Source: Flavobacteriales bacterium (GTDB lineage: Bacteria > Bacteroidota > Bacteroidia > Flavobacteriales_D > Sanyastnellaceae). Taken from it: DNA of 35,779 nucleotides. This document shows, one piece after another, positions 8,983 to 18,500 of the stretch. Within the stretch, counting starts at the first letter, position 1. Each line of letters begins with the position of its first letter. Where the stretch lies: assembly GCA_947465255.1 (NCBI GenBank), contig CANIAA010000005.1:1-35779 (forward strand). The letters are read 5' to 3'. The notes under the pieces were generated by a model. That model was not told the origin of the DNA. It searched no databases and saw only the letters and a list, made by a program, of their open reading frames with translations. A program made the position numbers and the translations under genes.

Positions 8983-9015
8983 GTGGCGAGTGGCTAATGG
9001 CGAGTGACGAATGGA
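8981..9015 (+). repeat. five-unit degenerate heptamer array at the rlmH stop
   Basis: The sequence reads as five consecutive 7-base units: GAGTGGC, GAGTGGC, TAATGGC, GAGTGAC, GAATGGA. The consensus is close to (G/T)A(G/A)TG(G/A)C, related to the TAGTGAC/TAGTGAA units at the sdhA stop. The first unit shares its GA with the rlmH TGA stop. Read in antisense the units encode the PLATRHS-type string seen in a spurious ORF. No four-helix-bundle gene or inverted partner array follows here. Confidence 0.8.
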
Positions 9016-9039
9016 TGGTCCCTGACTCTTTGGCGGTAA

Positions 9040-9059
9040 GGACGCATTGTCATGCGTCC
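9040..9059. repeat. REP-like palindrome (GGACGCAT-TGTC-ATGCGTCC)
   Basis: An 8-base-pair perfect stem closes a TGTC loop in the gap between rlmH and the convergent endonuclease gene. There is no T-run, so it is not a standard terminator. It resembles a second palindrome at 23241 in core layout (GGAC..GC / GC..GTCC). Both look like members of a dispersed intergenic palindrome family. Confidence 0.65.
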
Positions 9060-9118
9060 GGCTAACGAAAAATAATCCTTTCCTTTTAATGGGCCGCGTC
9101 TCGACAAACGAACAAAAA

Positions 9119-9147
9119 AAAACCGCCCCCAAACGGAAGGCGGTTTT
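9119..9147. terminator. bidirectional terminator between rlmH and the endonuclease gene
   Basis: A 9-base-pair stem, AAAACCGCC / GGCGGTTTT with an 11-base loop, has a T-run on both strands: five T after the stem on the plus strand and about nine on the minus strand. It lies between convergent genes and can end both the rlmH transcript and the reverse-strand endonuclease transcript. Confidence 0.88.
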
Positions 9148-9167
9148 TATGATTAGTAATTTTCTTC

Positions 9168-11564
9168 CTAGCGAATAACCAAGCGCGTAGTTTGCGCTGA
9201 TTCACCACTGCGAATTTCTACTGTGTAAACACCCGCGCTGATTTCCTCGTCGATGGCAATCAAATTCAAACCACCGTTCAGATTTTCATTGGAAGTGAAT
9301 ACCACTTTACCCGTCATGTCGAGCACGTTCAATTGTGCCGCAGTTGGACGTGATGCGTGTGTCTTCACTACCACACGTCCTTCAGATGGGTTTGGGAAAA
9401 CAGAAAGATCGAATTGAACGCCCATTCTTTCTTCTACTGCGGTGCCTACCAGTGAGACTTCAGAAGTGAATGAAGGACACTGATCGAATTGCTGAATTTC
9501 TACACTGTAGTTGCCTGCCGTTGTCCAATCGTAGGTGGCTGATGTAGCACCGGCAATTGGGTTGCCATCCAAATACCACTGGTAGCTTTGAGCAGGGTCG
9601 ATGCATGTAAGTGTTGTGTTGTTGAATATAAACTCCGGAGTGAATGGAGTTAAATCAGCAAAACGGACATAACAAGGGTACGTAACCTGGTCAATAAATG
9701 CATTGCGGTTGCGCTGCTCGGATTGGATGTATTCGTTGCGCGTAATTTCCCAGCTGTCCGGCAAATCCTGGAAGTGCCACTGCTTCAGCAAGTGCTCATT
9801 TTGACCATACTGAATGATGATTGAAATCTGTTCAGGAAGGCTGAAATCGTTGGTAGCTGAGTTGTTTTTGGTTGCCTGATACATCACGGCTCTTGCTGCA
9901 TTTCCTTTGAAGCTGTCGCGCACTTCATAGACAGTTTGACCGAGCTCGTTTGTGCCTCGAAGACATTCTTCGTAGGTGCTTGTTGGGTTTACCACTTCAC
10001 CATAAGGATAATTGCTGCGCACAGCATTTACTTCGTTTTGCCAAACAGGTGAAAGGTTGTGAAGATCACTTACTTCAAACGATTGATCGAAGCCGGCATC
10101 GAAGTAAGTAGGCATCCAGCTTTGCGGATAGTGGTGTTCGCGGCTGAGGCTTGTCCACTGGAAGCCGGCTTCAAACAAATAGGGAACACCGCTGTACTGA
10201 CATTCTACCATGTTTTGAGTTACACCATTCACTACGGTATCACGCACATAGAAGTTATTGATAAGCGTACTGATGTAATTGCTATAGTACACCTGGAAAT
10301 AGTTAGAAGGATTCATCAAAGTAGTCAGATCAGTAACGAGTGATGGGCTATTCACGTTGATGCCATTGTACAACGATCCGAAGTTGGGAGCCGGAGTATC
10401 AACCGTTGATACCGTAGGATTGGTGGTCAGATAGTTTTCAAAGCCTTGTTGACCATTGAAAGCAAACGCTGCAAGGCTATACGTAAAACCAGCTTCAATA
10501 CCGCGTGCATCGAAGCTGCCGCCTTCACCTACATAAACAACTTGAGCGCTGCCAATCCACTGACCGCGAGCATATGTTGTATTGTCGGTTGGTACTTCCG
10601 TTACAGGCGCTCCTTTTTTACGCAGTACTATGTACCCTTCAGCTGGTGATGCTGATGCTGTGAGCGTCGTTTGAAAATCCCATGAGCGCACGTTGTTAAA
10701 GGAAACAGATGATGCTTGCGAGGTTGGTTCGGTTGCAGACCCTCCCGAAACAGCATATAGATTCACAACGTAAGTAGGTTCACTTGTATCGTTGCTGGAA
10801 ATCGTTACGGTGCAGAAGTGAGAACCATTCATCGTTGGTGAAAATGTGATTGTAATCACGGCTGAAGCACCTGCGGCTATAGTCGTGGGAGTAGTTCCTA
10901 CGGAAAACGCAGAAGCATCGGCTCCTGTAATGGAGATGTCAGAGATAAGCAGATCGCTTCCCAAACCAAGATTTTGGATGGTGATGGTTTCATTGGTGGC
11001 ATTGCCCATGAATAATGTGAATCCGCTTGGAATGTTGTTGGTGCCATCGGTAACATTTATTTCTTGAGCGTTGCCGGCGGTTGGTGCTATGAGTGATATT
11101 TCATCGAGTGCCACATTGTGTCCGGAAACTTTTTCGGTGAAAAACCAACGGATGAAGCGCGTGTTGGCTGCAGGGTTATCCGTAAACATGGTGAACGCTG
11201 TTGCAGGAAGCTCACCACCCATGAATGAATGAAGTGTGGTGAAGTTTACACCATCAGCACTTTCTTGAACGGTGAATGTTCCTTGGAAAGCGCCACCGCT
11301 ATTCTGTCCTTTGATATAGTAGTTTAATGCGCCCGGTTCTTCGGCAAATTCGAGAAGGACGAAATCGCCGGTGGCATCCAAACGACAAGCTTGTCCGTTT
11401 TGACCGTTGGCGTAGCGGGTGTTGCTCGCTCCGAGCGACTCCGACCAACCGGCAGGTGCATTCACATCGAAGTTCCATGAGGTTGGGAGGATGGCTTGGG
11501 CAGCGGCTACTGTGCTGTAAATAGCCATCAGCGCCGTGCAAATAAAGGTAAGTGTACTTTTCAT
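9168..11564 (-). CDS. secreted endonuclease I family protein with T9SS sorting domain
   Basis: This is probably an extracellular nuclease exported by the type IX system. A signal peptide (MKSTLTFICTALMAIYSTVAAAQ) is followed by a beta-sandwich region, about residues 25-165, and a choice-of-anchor-D/ASPM-type domain, about 170-275 (LGLGSDLLISDISITGADASAF). After a linker, the endonuclease I domain spans roughly 395-650. It has the hallmark SREHHYPQSWM with its candidate catalytic histidine, and DLHNLSPVWQNEVNAVRSNY. An Ig-like segment precedes the type A sorting domain (LSVFPNPSEGRVVVK to TTRLVIR). At 798 residues it is much longer than plain EndA enzymes because of the added domains. It starts 23 bases after the TonB receptor stop and probably shares its transcript. 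Confidence 0.9.
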   Translation of the reverse strand: MKSTLTFICTALMAIYSTVAAAQAILPTSWNFDVNAPAGWSESLGASNTRYANGQNGQACRLDATGDFVLLEFAEEPGALNYYIKGQNSGGAFQGTFTVQESADGVNFTTLHSFMGGELPATAFTMFTDNPAANTRFIRWFFTEKVSGHNVALDEISLIAPTAGNAQEINVTDGTNNIPSGFTLFMGNATNETITIQNLGLGSDLLISDISITGADASAFSVGTTPTTIAAGASAVITITFSPTMNGSHFCTVTISSNDTSEPTYVVNLYAVSGGSATEPTSQASSVSFNNVRSWDFQTTLTASASPAEGYIVLRKKGAPVTEVPTDNTTYARGQWIGSAQVVYVGEGGSFDARGIEAGFTYSLAAFAFNGQQGFENYLTTNPTVSTVDTPAPNFGSLYNGINVNSPSLVTDLTTLMNPSNYFQVYYSNYISTLINNFYVRDTVVNGVTQNMVECQYSGVPYLFEAGFQWTSLSREHHYPQSWMPTYFDAGFDQSFEVSDLHNLSPVWQNEVNAVRSNYPYGEVVNPTSTYEECLRGTNELGQTVYEVRDSFKGNAARAVMYQATKNNSATNDFSLPEQISIIIQYGQNEHLLKQWHFQDLPDSWEITRNEYIQSEQRNRNAFIDQVTYPCYVRFADLTPFTPEFIFNNTTLTCIDPAQSYQWYLDGNPIAGATSATYDWTTAGNYSVEIQQFDQCPSFTSEVSLVGTAVEERMGVQFDLSVFPNPSEGRVVVKTHASRPTAAQLNVLDMTGKVVFTSNENLNGGLNLIAIDEEISAGVYTVEIRSGESAQTTRLVIR

Positions 11565-11587
11565 TTTGGTGTACTTGGTGTTGTTTC

Positions 11588-14314
11588 TTATCGAATGGTT
11601 AGAGTTAATCCTGCTGTCCAGCGCAAGCCCATACCATAGTATACGCCTGCAGATGTTGCGTTAAAACCGGGGTTGCCTTGTGGCTTGTACTCGTTGTTAA
11701 GCGCATCGGTCACGAATACTTCGTTCGTCACGTTCAGAATATTGATGCGCAAGGCGAGGTTATAATCTTTGGATATGTCACGACCATAGCCCATGCTAAT
11801 ATCGATGGTTTGATACGCAGGCATTTTCCATGATTGCTTGCCCGCGTTTTCTCCGGATAAACCATCGGGATTGAATTCCGCAAAGTTGTTGTCGAAGTAA
11901 GTGATACGAGGCTTGATGTATAGTCCTTTGATGGGGCTATAGCGCATGGCGAAACTCGTTTGAAATTGAGCCGCATCTCCAACGCGAATATTGCGTGCAT
12001 CAAATTCAATTGGATCGCCTACTGTTACGCCGTTTTCGTCTGTGACATAAGCGGTAGCTGCGGACTTCCAGCGCCAGTCGCCTACTGAGAGAACACCTTC
12101 CATGCTCAACGATTTCAAGGCGTTCCATTCGGCATCCAACTCTACTCCTTGGTGCAACGCGCGCATTCCGGGAACATTGTAGTAGAAGTTTTCAGTACCA
12201 TTGGTGCGTGTGCCTGTTACGGGGCGGTTGTTCCAAATGGTGTAGTAGGCGTTTAATGTAATCTTGAATTCTTTGGTGTTGTAGTTCGCACCAACTTCAG
12301 CAGAAGAGATTTCTTCGTTGCGTAGGTTGTTGAAGGTTTCTAGGCTCGTGCTGTAGTAGGTGTTGGCCAGCATAGGCGCGCGCGAAAGAAATCCGGTGTT
12401 CATGAATACCGATGTGCGCTTGTTGAAGCGGTAGTTGAAGCCCGCTTTAACTGTTCCGCCATTGAAGTTTTTCCAGCCACTTTCCATTTCATTGCCGAGT
12501 GAATCGCGCATAGCAAAATGGTCGATGCGGTTGTAGCGGCTGTTCGACATGGTTGCGTTCAAGAAAGCAGTATAGCTCTCACCCGAATATTCCGCCAGCA
12601 TAAACAATCCCGATTGAAGCACATTGCTCGTGATGTTGTAGTTGATGCGGTCGCCTTCCTGGCGAACTACCTTACCTAAAAGGGTGTTTTCAAATTCAGA
12701 AGCAATGTTCTGGTCTTGGATATAACGGTTTTCTGAACTGCTCTTCTTGTCGATCAATGCATAGTCTGCTCCAAGTAAATCATACACGATTTGGTAGCGA
12801 TCTACGGTGTAATAGCGAATGTCTAATCCGCCTGAGAGCTCCAGTTGCTTATTTATTTCAGACTTGAAAGTAGAAAGAAGGCCATACCATTTGTGGTTGT
12901 TGATGCTCGATTGCAAGAAGTATGATGCAGCATATTGGTTTGGGTCATCGACGTAGTTGAGGTTTGCAGGACTTATAACGACTCCCAAAAAGTTGGTGAA
13001 TGTTTTCGTGTTCTTGTCATACATGTATTGAAAGTCGATATGACCGGTAGAGTCTTGCAAGGATGTATTCGGACGCATACCACCGCCATTTCCAAACGAT
13101 GCATACAATACGTTTGATAGTGCAAACTTTTCGCTGGGTGTCCAGAAGTGCTTGAAGTTTACAATGGGTTTGTGGTAGTAGTTGTTGCGGCCTGATTGTA
13201 CTTCAACGGGCGCATCTGCATCATAGCGATTTCTCGCCAGGTAGCCCCATTCCGAGTTAAAGCGAAGGCCGCGATCGAGTGGGACCTGTTGTGCAAAAGA
13301 ACCGGCGGTGTCCACTCCTTGCGAGAGTGCGTAGTCAACATCGTAAAACGATAAGCGGTTTCTGCCAAGGCGCTGCTCATGTTCTTGAGGGCTTCCCATG
13401 GCAGAAAGGGAGAACGAATGCTTGTCGAATTGCTTTTGAACTTTCAGGAAGTAAAACATTTGCTCGGAGTTGAGTTGCTCCACCCATCCGTCGTTGGTGC
13501 GATAGGAGAATGCTGCAGTAACTCCCCAGTTGCCGCGCAAACGACCACTGTTGATACCGAATCCCTGACGCATCATATTGTTGTTACCCAACTCAGAAGA
13601 AAGCTTTACGTTGAATTTTTCTTCCATGCCCTGCGTAAGAATGTTGATGTTTCCACCAATCGAAGGCACGGCTAGTTTAGATGCACCGAGTCCGCGCTGT
13701 ACTTGTGTCTTCTGAGTCACATTGTCTAATCCAAACCAGTTGCTCCAATACACCCAGCCATTTTCCATGTCGTTCATGGGAATACCATCGACCATCACGG
13801 AAACGTTGCGCTGATTGAATCCGCGGATGTTCACACGCGCATCGCCATCGCCACCACCCGACTGCGTGGCATATACACCCGGCGTTGTGTTGAGAATCAT
13901 GGGCAAGTCGCGCGAGGCAAGTTCTTCTTTGATTTTGATCGAAGAGATGTCGCTGAAGGCAACCGGTGTGCGGCGACCTACGGCCATATCGGAGGTCACG
14001 TTCACTTCGCTCATGGCAGCTCCTGATTGAAGCGCGAAATCGAATGTTTGATTTTCGCCGGCAACGACTACATTTATTTCCAATGGTTCCATACCTACAT
14101 AGCTTGCACGCAACGTGTATGAACCTTTTTCGAGGCGAATTGAATAGGTGCCATCTAGATCAGTAGCAACGCCATTGCCCTCTGAAGCTGTTATGACTGC
14201 ACCTGGTAAAGCTTCATTGGTAGTTGCATCGAATACTTTTCCGCTGATAGTTGCTTGAGCCCAAGTGAAAATGGAAGTATTCACCAACAAGATCAAGAAG
14301 AGAAATTGTTTCAT
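11588..14314 (-). CDS. TonB-dependent outer-membrane receptor with N-terminal carboxypeptidase-like domain
   Basis: This is a 22-strand-type receptor that takes up a ligand through the outer membrane using TonB energy. The signal peptide (MKQFLFLILLVNTSIFTWAQ) is followed by a CarboxypepD_reg-like domain, about residues 22-105 (ISGKVFDATTNEALPGAVI), and then a plug domain with VNIRGFNQRNVSVMVDGIP and IGGNINI. The rest is a long barrel ending in GLRWTAGLTLTIR. The ORF opens at 14362, but the signal peptide begins at the internal ATG at 14314 (908 residues). Its substrate is not evident from the sequence. Position directly upstream of a secreted endonuclease suggests nucleic-acid fragments or phosphate as ligand, which is inference. 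A terminator separates it from the lamin-tail gene upstream. Confidence 0.92.
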   Translation of the reverse strand: MKQFLFLILLVNTSIFTWAQATISGKVFDATTNEALPGAVITASEGNGVATDLDGTYSIRLEKGSYTLRASYVGMEPLEINVVVAGENQTFDFALQSGAAMSEVNVTSDMAVGRRTPVAFSDISSIKIKEELASRDLPMILNTTPGVYATQSGGGDGDARVNIRGFNQRNVSVMVDGIPMNDMENGWVYWSNWFGLDNVTQKTQVQRGLGASKLAVPSIGGNINILTQGMEEKFNVKLSSELGNNNMMRQGFGINSGRLRGNWGVTAAFSYRTNDGWVEQLNSEQMFYFLKVQKQFDKHSFSLSAMGSPQEHEQRLGRNRLSFYDVDYALSQGVDTAGSFAQQVPLDRGLRFNSEWGYLARNRYDADAPVEVQSGRNNYYHKPIVNFKHFWTPSEKFALSNVLYASFGNGGGMRPNTSLQDSTGHIDFQYMYDKNTKTFTNFLGVVISPANLNYVDDPNQYAASYFLQSSINNHKWYGLLSTFKSEINKQLELSGGLDIRYYTVDRYQIVYDLLGADYALIDKKSSSENRYIQDQNIASEFENTLLGKVVRQEGDRINYNITSNVLQSGLFMLAEYSGESYTAFLNATMSNSRYNRIDHFAMRDSLGNEMESGWKNFNGGTVKAGFNYRFNKRTSVFMNTGFLSRAPMLANTYYSTSLETFNNLRNEEISSAEVGANYNTKEFKITLNAYYTIWNNRPVTGTRTNGTENFYYNVPGMRALHQGVELDAEWNALKSLSMEGVLSVGDWRWKSAATAYVTDENGVTVGDPIEFDARNIRVGDAAQFQTSFAMRYSPIKGLYIKPRITYFDNNFAEFNPDGLSGENAGKQSWKMPAYQTIDISMGYGRDISKDYNLALRINILNVTNEVFVTDALNNEYKPQGNPGFNATSAGVYYGMGLRWTAGLTLTIR

Positions 14315-14333
14315 GTATGCTAAGGTTATGAGC

Positions 14334-14358
14334 AAAAGAAAGGGGTTGAAAACCCCTT
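14334..14358 (-). terminator. terminator after the lamin-tail-domain gene (minus strand)
   Basis: An 8-base-pair stem, AAGGGGTT / AACCCCTT with a three-base loop, is followed on the minus strand by TCTTTT. It lies between the lamin-tail gene and the TonB receptor start. Its T-rich end also contains TTCTTTTG, one base off the -7 consensus, so a promoter for the receptor may be overlaid on it. Confidence 0.78.
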
Positions 14359-14384
14359 CCAATGAATAGAGTCTTGTTTATGCT

Positions 14385-15305
14385 CTATCGAGCTACGATT
14401 TTTTGAGTCGATTTTTTGCCGTCCGTGTATACTACTTCAATGAAATAAACACCCGCTTCTGCCTGCGGCAAAGTGATATTCGCATAGGTAACGCCAAATA
14501 AGCTGCGACGGTCTATGATGCGGCCATCTGCGGCAAACAAGGTAATTGTCTGCATGTTGATTGAGCCTTTCACGGCAAACGCACCTTCCAAAACCGGGTT
14601 AGGGAAAATGCTGAAAGTTGCAGCAGACAAATCGTTTACTGAGTTAGGGTTGATGTTGACACAATCGCAAAGGTGTTCACCCAACTCGGTGAAGGTGTCT
14701 GAAGGCAAGCTGTCCCACTCGGCAGAAGGATCGAAAACATCAGGGTTGGTGCTAACACCCGTCAAAACCGTTTGTTTGCGAATCATGGTGTTGTCTTGTG
14801 TCCACCAGCGTGTAGCAGGGTCGCCAGGAACCCACCATCCACCGCCCGGATCTTCACCAATTTTACCAACGATATCGAGTATTTGGTTTCCGTTCTTCAC
14901 GAGAACGAAAGCGTCGTCTCCGTTGAAGTACATAGGTGAGTTTGATTGAACATAAACGGGGTTGAGGAACGTATCTGCTGCCGCAATCAGTTCGGCATCA
15001 AGAGGAATCTCTGTGCCTGTACCGCCAAGGTCACGCTTGTCGAGTGCAAATACGCGCACTTCATGAGGCATAATCACACCGGTTATAGGCAGAAGCATTG
15101 GGTTTCCGGCTCCGTCACGGTCGCGGCCCATGGAATATAACCCATCCAACACAATTGGGTTGGGGGTGGGGTTATAAAGCTCTATCGCCTTGTTGTTATT
15201 AGCACCTTCAACATATTCGGAAATGAAAATGTCGAAGCAGTTATTTTGAGCATTTACGCTCGAAGCTGTCAGGGCGACAGCAGCGCCGAATAGAAGTTTT
15301 TTCAT
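14385..15305 (-). CDS. secreted lamin-tail-domain protein with T9SS sorting domain
   Basis: The protein has 306 residues from the internal ATG at 15305, which gives the signal peptide MKKLLFGAAVALTASSVNAQ. The ORF track's 13 extra residues precede it. The first part, about residues 20-190, is a lamin tail domain (FISEYVEGANNNKAIELYNP, then ALDKRDLGG and GDDAFVLVKNGNQILDIVGKIG). The C-terminal 75 or so residues are a type A sorting domain (FSIFPNPVLEGAFAV to GKKSTQKIVAR). Bacterial lamin-tail domains are often linked to secreted nucleases and phosphoesterases, and here an endonuclease I gene is nearby. No catalytic domain is visible, so it may be a binding or cell-wall-surface partner. It is transcribed on its own promoter. 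Confidence 0.88.
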   Translation of the reverse strand: MKKLLFGAAVALTASSVNAQNNCFDIFISEYVEGANNNKAIELYNPTPNPIVLDGLYSMGRDRDGAGNPMLLPITGVIMPHEVRVFALDKRDLGGTGTEIPLDAELIAAADTFLNPVYVQSNSPMYFNGDDAFVLVKNGNQILDIVGKIGEDPGGGWWVPGDPATRWWTQDNTMIRKQTVLTGVSTNPDVFDPSAEWDSLPSDTFTELGEHLCDCVNINPNSVNDLSAATFSIFPNPVLEGAFAVKGSINMQTITLFAADGRIIDRRSLFGVTYANITLPQAEAGVYFIEVVYTDGKKSTQKIVAR

Positions 15306-15331
15306 GCGGTTTCTTGAATTAAGCAAGCGTA

Positions 15332-15339
15332 CAAAAGTA
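15332..15339 (-). promoter_or_regulatory. -7 promoter element for the lamin-tail gene (TACTTTTG, minus strand)
   Basis: On the minus strand TACTTTTG matches TAnnTTTG exactly and lies 26 bases before the ATG. No clear -33 element is seen at the expected distance. The remaining bases up to about 15499 contain no ORF I can support. Confidence 0.5.
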
Positions 15340-15499
15340 TACACAAGTGGGGTTTAAGCAAGCGTCTGCGGTAAACTTTACCGAGATTTTAACCCGTATT
15401 AAGTTTTGGTTTACACAGGCCACCATGGTGTTTTTTAAACGTCTGATAATCAAGGGTCATAAAAATAACAACGAATAGTTCGTAGAAGTAGTTAATAAC

Positions 15500-15530
15500 T
15501 TGCTGTATCGGGCTTTTCGCTTTATCTTAG
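15500..15530 (+). promoter_or_regulatory. promoter for the giant T9SS protein gene (TTG-N20-TATCTTAG)
   Basis: TTG at 15500-15502 is followed 20 bases later by TATCTTAG (15523-15530). This matches the Bacteroidota layout of TTTG/TTG, 19-21 bases, then TAnnTTTG, with one mismatch in the -7 box. It lies about 50 bases before the start codon. Confidence 0.5.
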
Positions 15531-15578
15531 CCACCCCTGAAAAACAAAAGACATACGGTGAATTTGATCAAAACTTTT

Positions 15579-18500
15579 ATGCGCATGAAAACCTTTAGAA
15601 TGCTGCTCGCGGCGAGCTTGGTAATTATTTCCATGAACGCCCATGCTGCCTGGGATATTTACAAGTCCGGACTAACTGTAAACGGTGGTTATTATGACTG
15701 CCAGCTCGATGGGATTTCTCCCAACTTTCAGCACGCGTATTTTGGAAGATACACTTCGGGAGGATCAATCGAAGTGACCTTCGCAGAGCTGCTTACATTC
15801 AAGAATGGAGCATCGAATGTGTGTTCGGCGACAATGCGCTATCGCGTCTATCGCACCTGCGATACCGCCCCATCGTTCAGCTCTCTTTCGTTGCCATTCT
15901 GCTGCAATTTTGGCGGAACAGACTGTTCAGGAGGTGGTTGTGGCCCGGATGTAAATAACACGGGCGACCAAAAATGGCGCGGCGCACCTTCTTCAACCCT
16001 GAATTTGTTGACCGGGCTAACCGCCTCAGGTATGTATGTAATTGAAGTTTACTTTGAAGCAACCGGTGATGATTCTGGTGGTTGCACGAATACGAAGTTT
16101 TCCAGCAATGGGGGAGCTAATTTCAGAGCGTATTTCGAATATGAAGTCAGCGATTATTTCAGTGATTCAAACTTTACAACTCCAACCTGGAGCGGTGATG
16201 CATCAAACTTCACGGTCGCCAATAACTCTACTACTTCGGGTCTTACAGGCAGCGAAGCTAATAGAACGCATACTGCAAAGTTGAACGTAGCTTCTGGCTC
16301 CGGATCTCAATATGTCAGCACTCAAATAGCATCTTGGGAACAACAGCAAGAATGGTATTTCTGGGTAGGCCGCGACGGTGTGGGTGGGGCTCCTTCTGAC
16401 CTGGATGCGAATAACCAGCAAGCAATTTACCTCTACGCAAATGAATCAAATTTGGAATCAGGCACTGTCGATGGTTATCGCATTTTGCTGGGGCAATCGG
16501 GTACGTCCTTCATTCGCTTGCAGCGAATCGATAATGGTGCCGCGACAACCGTTTTTACTTCAAGTAATGGTATCGCCTCCGCCCTTACAGATTATGGTAT
16601 CACCTTTAAAATAACACGATCTCAGCTTGGTGTCTGGACCATCTTTACCTCTACTCTTCCAACAAATAGTGTGAATACGCAGTCAACTCCTACACCTAAT
16701 AGCTGTCCGGAGTCGCTTTCGACCGTAAATCAGGGAAGTGTTACCGACAATACTTACGCACCTGCTGCTAATGGGTTTTTCGGCTTCATGGCTATTCACG
16801 ACAATACTGCTGAGGGTCGCGCAGCGGCTGAATTTGACAGCTTCCGATTCCGTGCTTTGCCTCCGGACACCTATGTTCAGTTGAATGGTGCTGTAATCGG
16901 TTCGTTGAGCGAAGATGCAACGCTCGCGAATAACTACGCAATCGGAGTAGACATATTCAACCCTTCTAGCACAACTGCGACCAGTATTCAAATTTCATTA
17001 ACAGGCGATGCCACTCGTGTGGGCGGGGGTCCTAATCCATCAACAGCCTATGCGGCGAGTTACACGACACAAACGTTAACTTGGGCAGCCGGTACTAGCG
17101 GTACCAAGTATATTTATGTTGACCCGTCAAATAATACGCTTTGCGACGATATCGCTGAATTGTTGTTTCGATTGCAGAACGTAAGCGGAGGAACCAATTC
17201 ATTTATTGCAGATGCCGACTCGCTGTATTTAACCGTTATCGATGATGACAAAGGTTATGAAACTCTGGTTGACGAGAACTTCAATGATGGAAACATCAAT
17301 GGCTGGAAGACCAATGGAACAGCCTGGAGTGCCAACACCACCTCGCCCATAGAAGGCACTCATTCTGCACGCCACAGCACACAAGCCGTTGCGGGTCAGT
17401 CGTCATTGGCCTATCCTATTGATGATGCAAACTTGATTGGGCTTAGTACAACTTGGAGATTCGAGGTAGCATTTTCCAATGACGCAAGCGCCAACAATAA
17501 CTTCCAGATTTTCTTGGCTGCTAACGACTCGAATTTCTACAGCGCAGGTATCGACGGATACGCTGTTGTTGTTGACCAAAGCTCACTGCCATCAGCCGGC
17601 ACCGCCGACTATATTCGCCTCTATCGTGTAACCGATGGTGCCTATGCTTCAAGCCCAATCATCAACTCTACAACAGATTGGGTTGACAACGTAAATGGTG
17701 GAACGCGCGTGGGTGTGCAGGTAACCTTGGGAGAAGATGGAACCTGGGGCTTGAGCGTTGATAATAATGGTGGATTTAATAACTTAACCTCACTTGGAAC
17801 AGGAACGGATGCGTCGGGTGGCGCAATTACTTTCCCTATCGTGAAGTTTTTCGGCGTTCGCTTCAAGTATCTCGCTGCGGCTTCAGACCTATTTAGAATC
17901 GATGACATTTCAGTAACTCAATCCGGTTGTAAGCGTTTGTGGTATAGTCAAAGCACCGGAAATTCGAACGGGTCTATTTGGGCTCCAACAGCAGTTGGCA
18001 CACCTCAAGCAGTAGTTTCAGGTCGCTACGATCGTTTCCAAATTCAGTCGGGTCACACCGTTACGGCTACAGGAACGTGGTTGCTGAACGACTTATCCAT
18101 TAATTCAGGTGCTACGCTTACAGGCGGCAGCAGCGAGATGCGTGTGCATGGAAACTGGATTAACGAAGGGACATTCACGGCGGGTACTTCAACGGTTGTG
18201 TTCAAAGGTCAGGCCGCTCAAACCGTTGGTTTTGCCGGCGGGGCATCTCAAACTACGTTCAACAATTTAACGATTGACAACGATGGTTCGAATGTGAGCT
18301 TGACACCTTCTCTGGTTTCCGTTACCGGCTTGGTTTCAATGCTTGAAGGCACATTACAAACCAATGGTAATTTGCGTCTGGTATCGAATTCAAGCGGATC
18401 TGCCTCCATTGGCGAAATCAAATCGGGTGCAGCAGTTTCCGGTAATGTGGAGCTTCAGCGATATACACCGCCTATTCCAAGTAATCAGGGATACTGGTTC

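Noticed and set aside
8875-9132. Minus-strand 85-residue ORF containing SPLATRHS
   Set aside because: It is the antisense of the rlmH end plus the heptamer array; the repeated PLATRHS-type peptide is a product of the 7-base repeat, not a protein signature.
14515-14949. Plus-strand 144-residue ORF opposite the lamin-tail gene
   Set aside because: It is antisense to the sorting and lamin-tail domains, and the reverse-strand gene has a signal peptide, a promoter box and a terminator.
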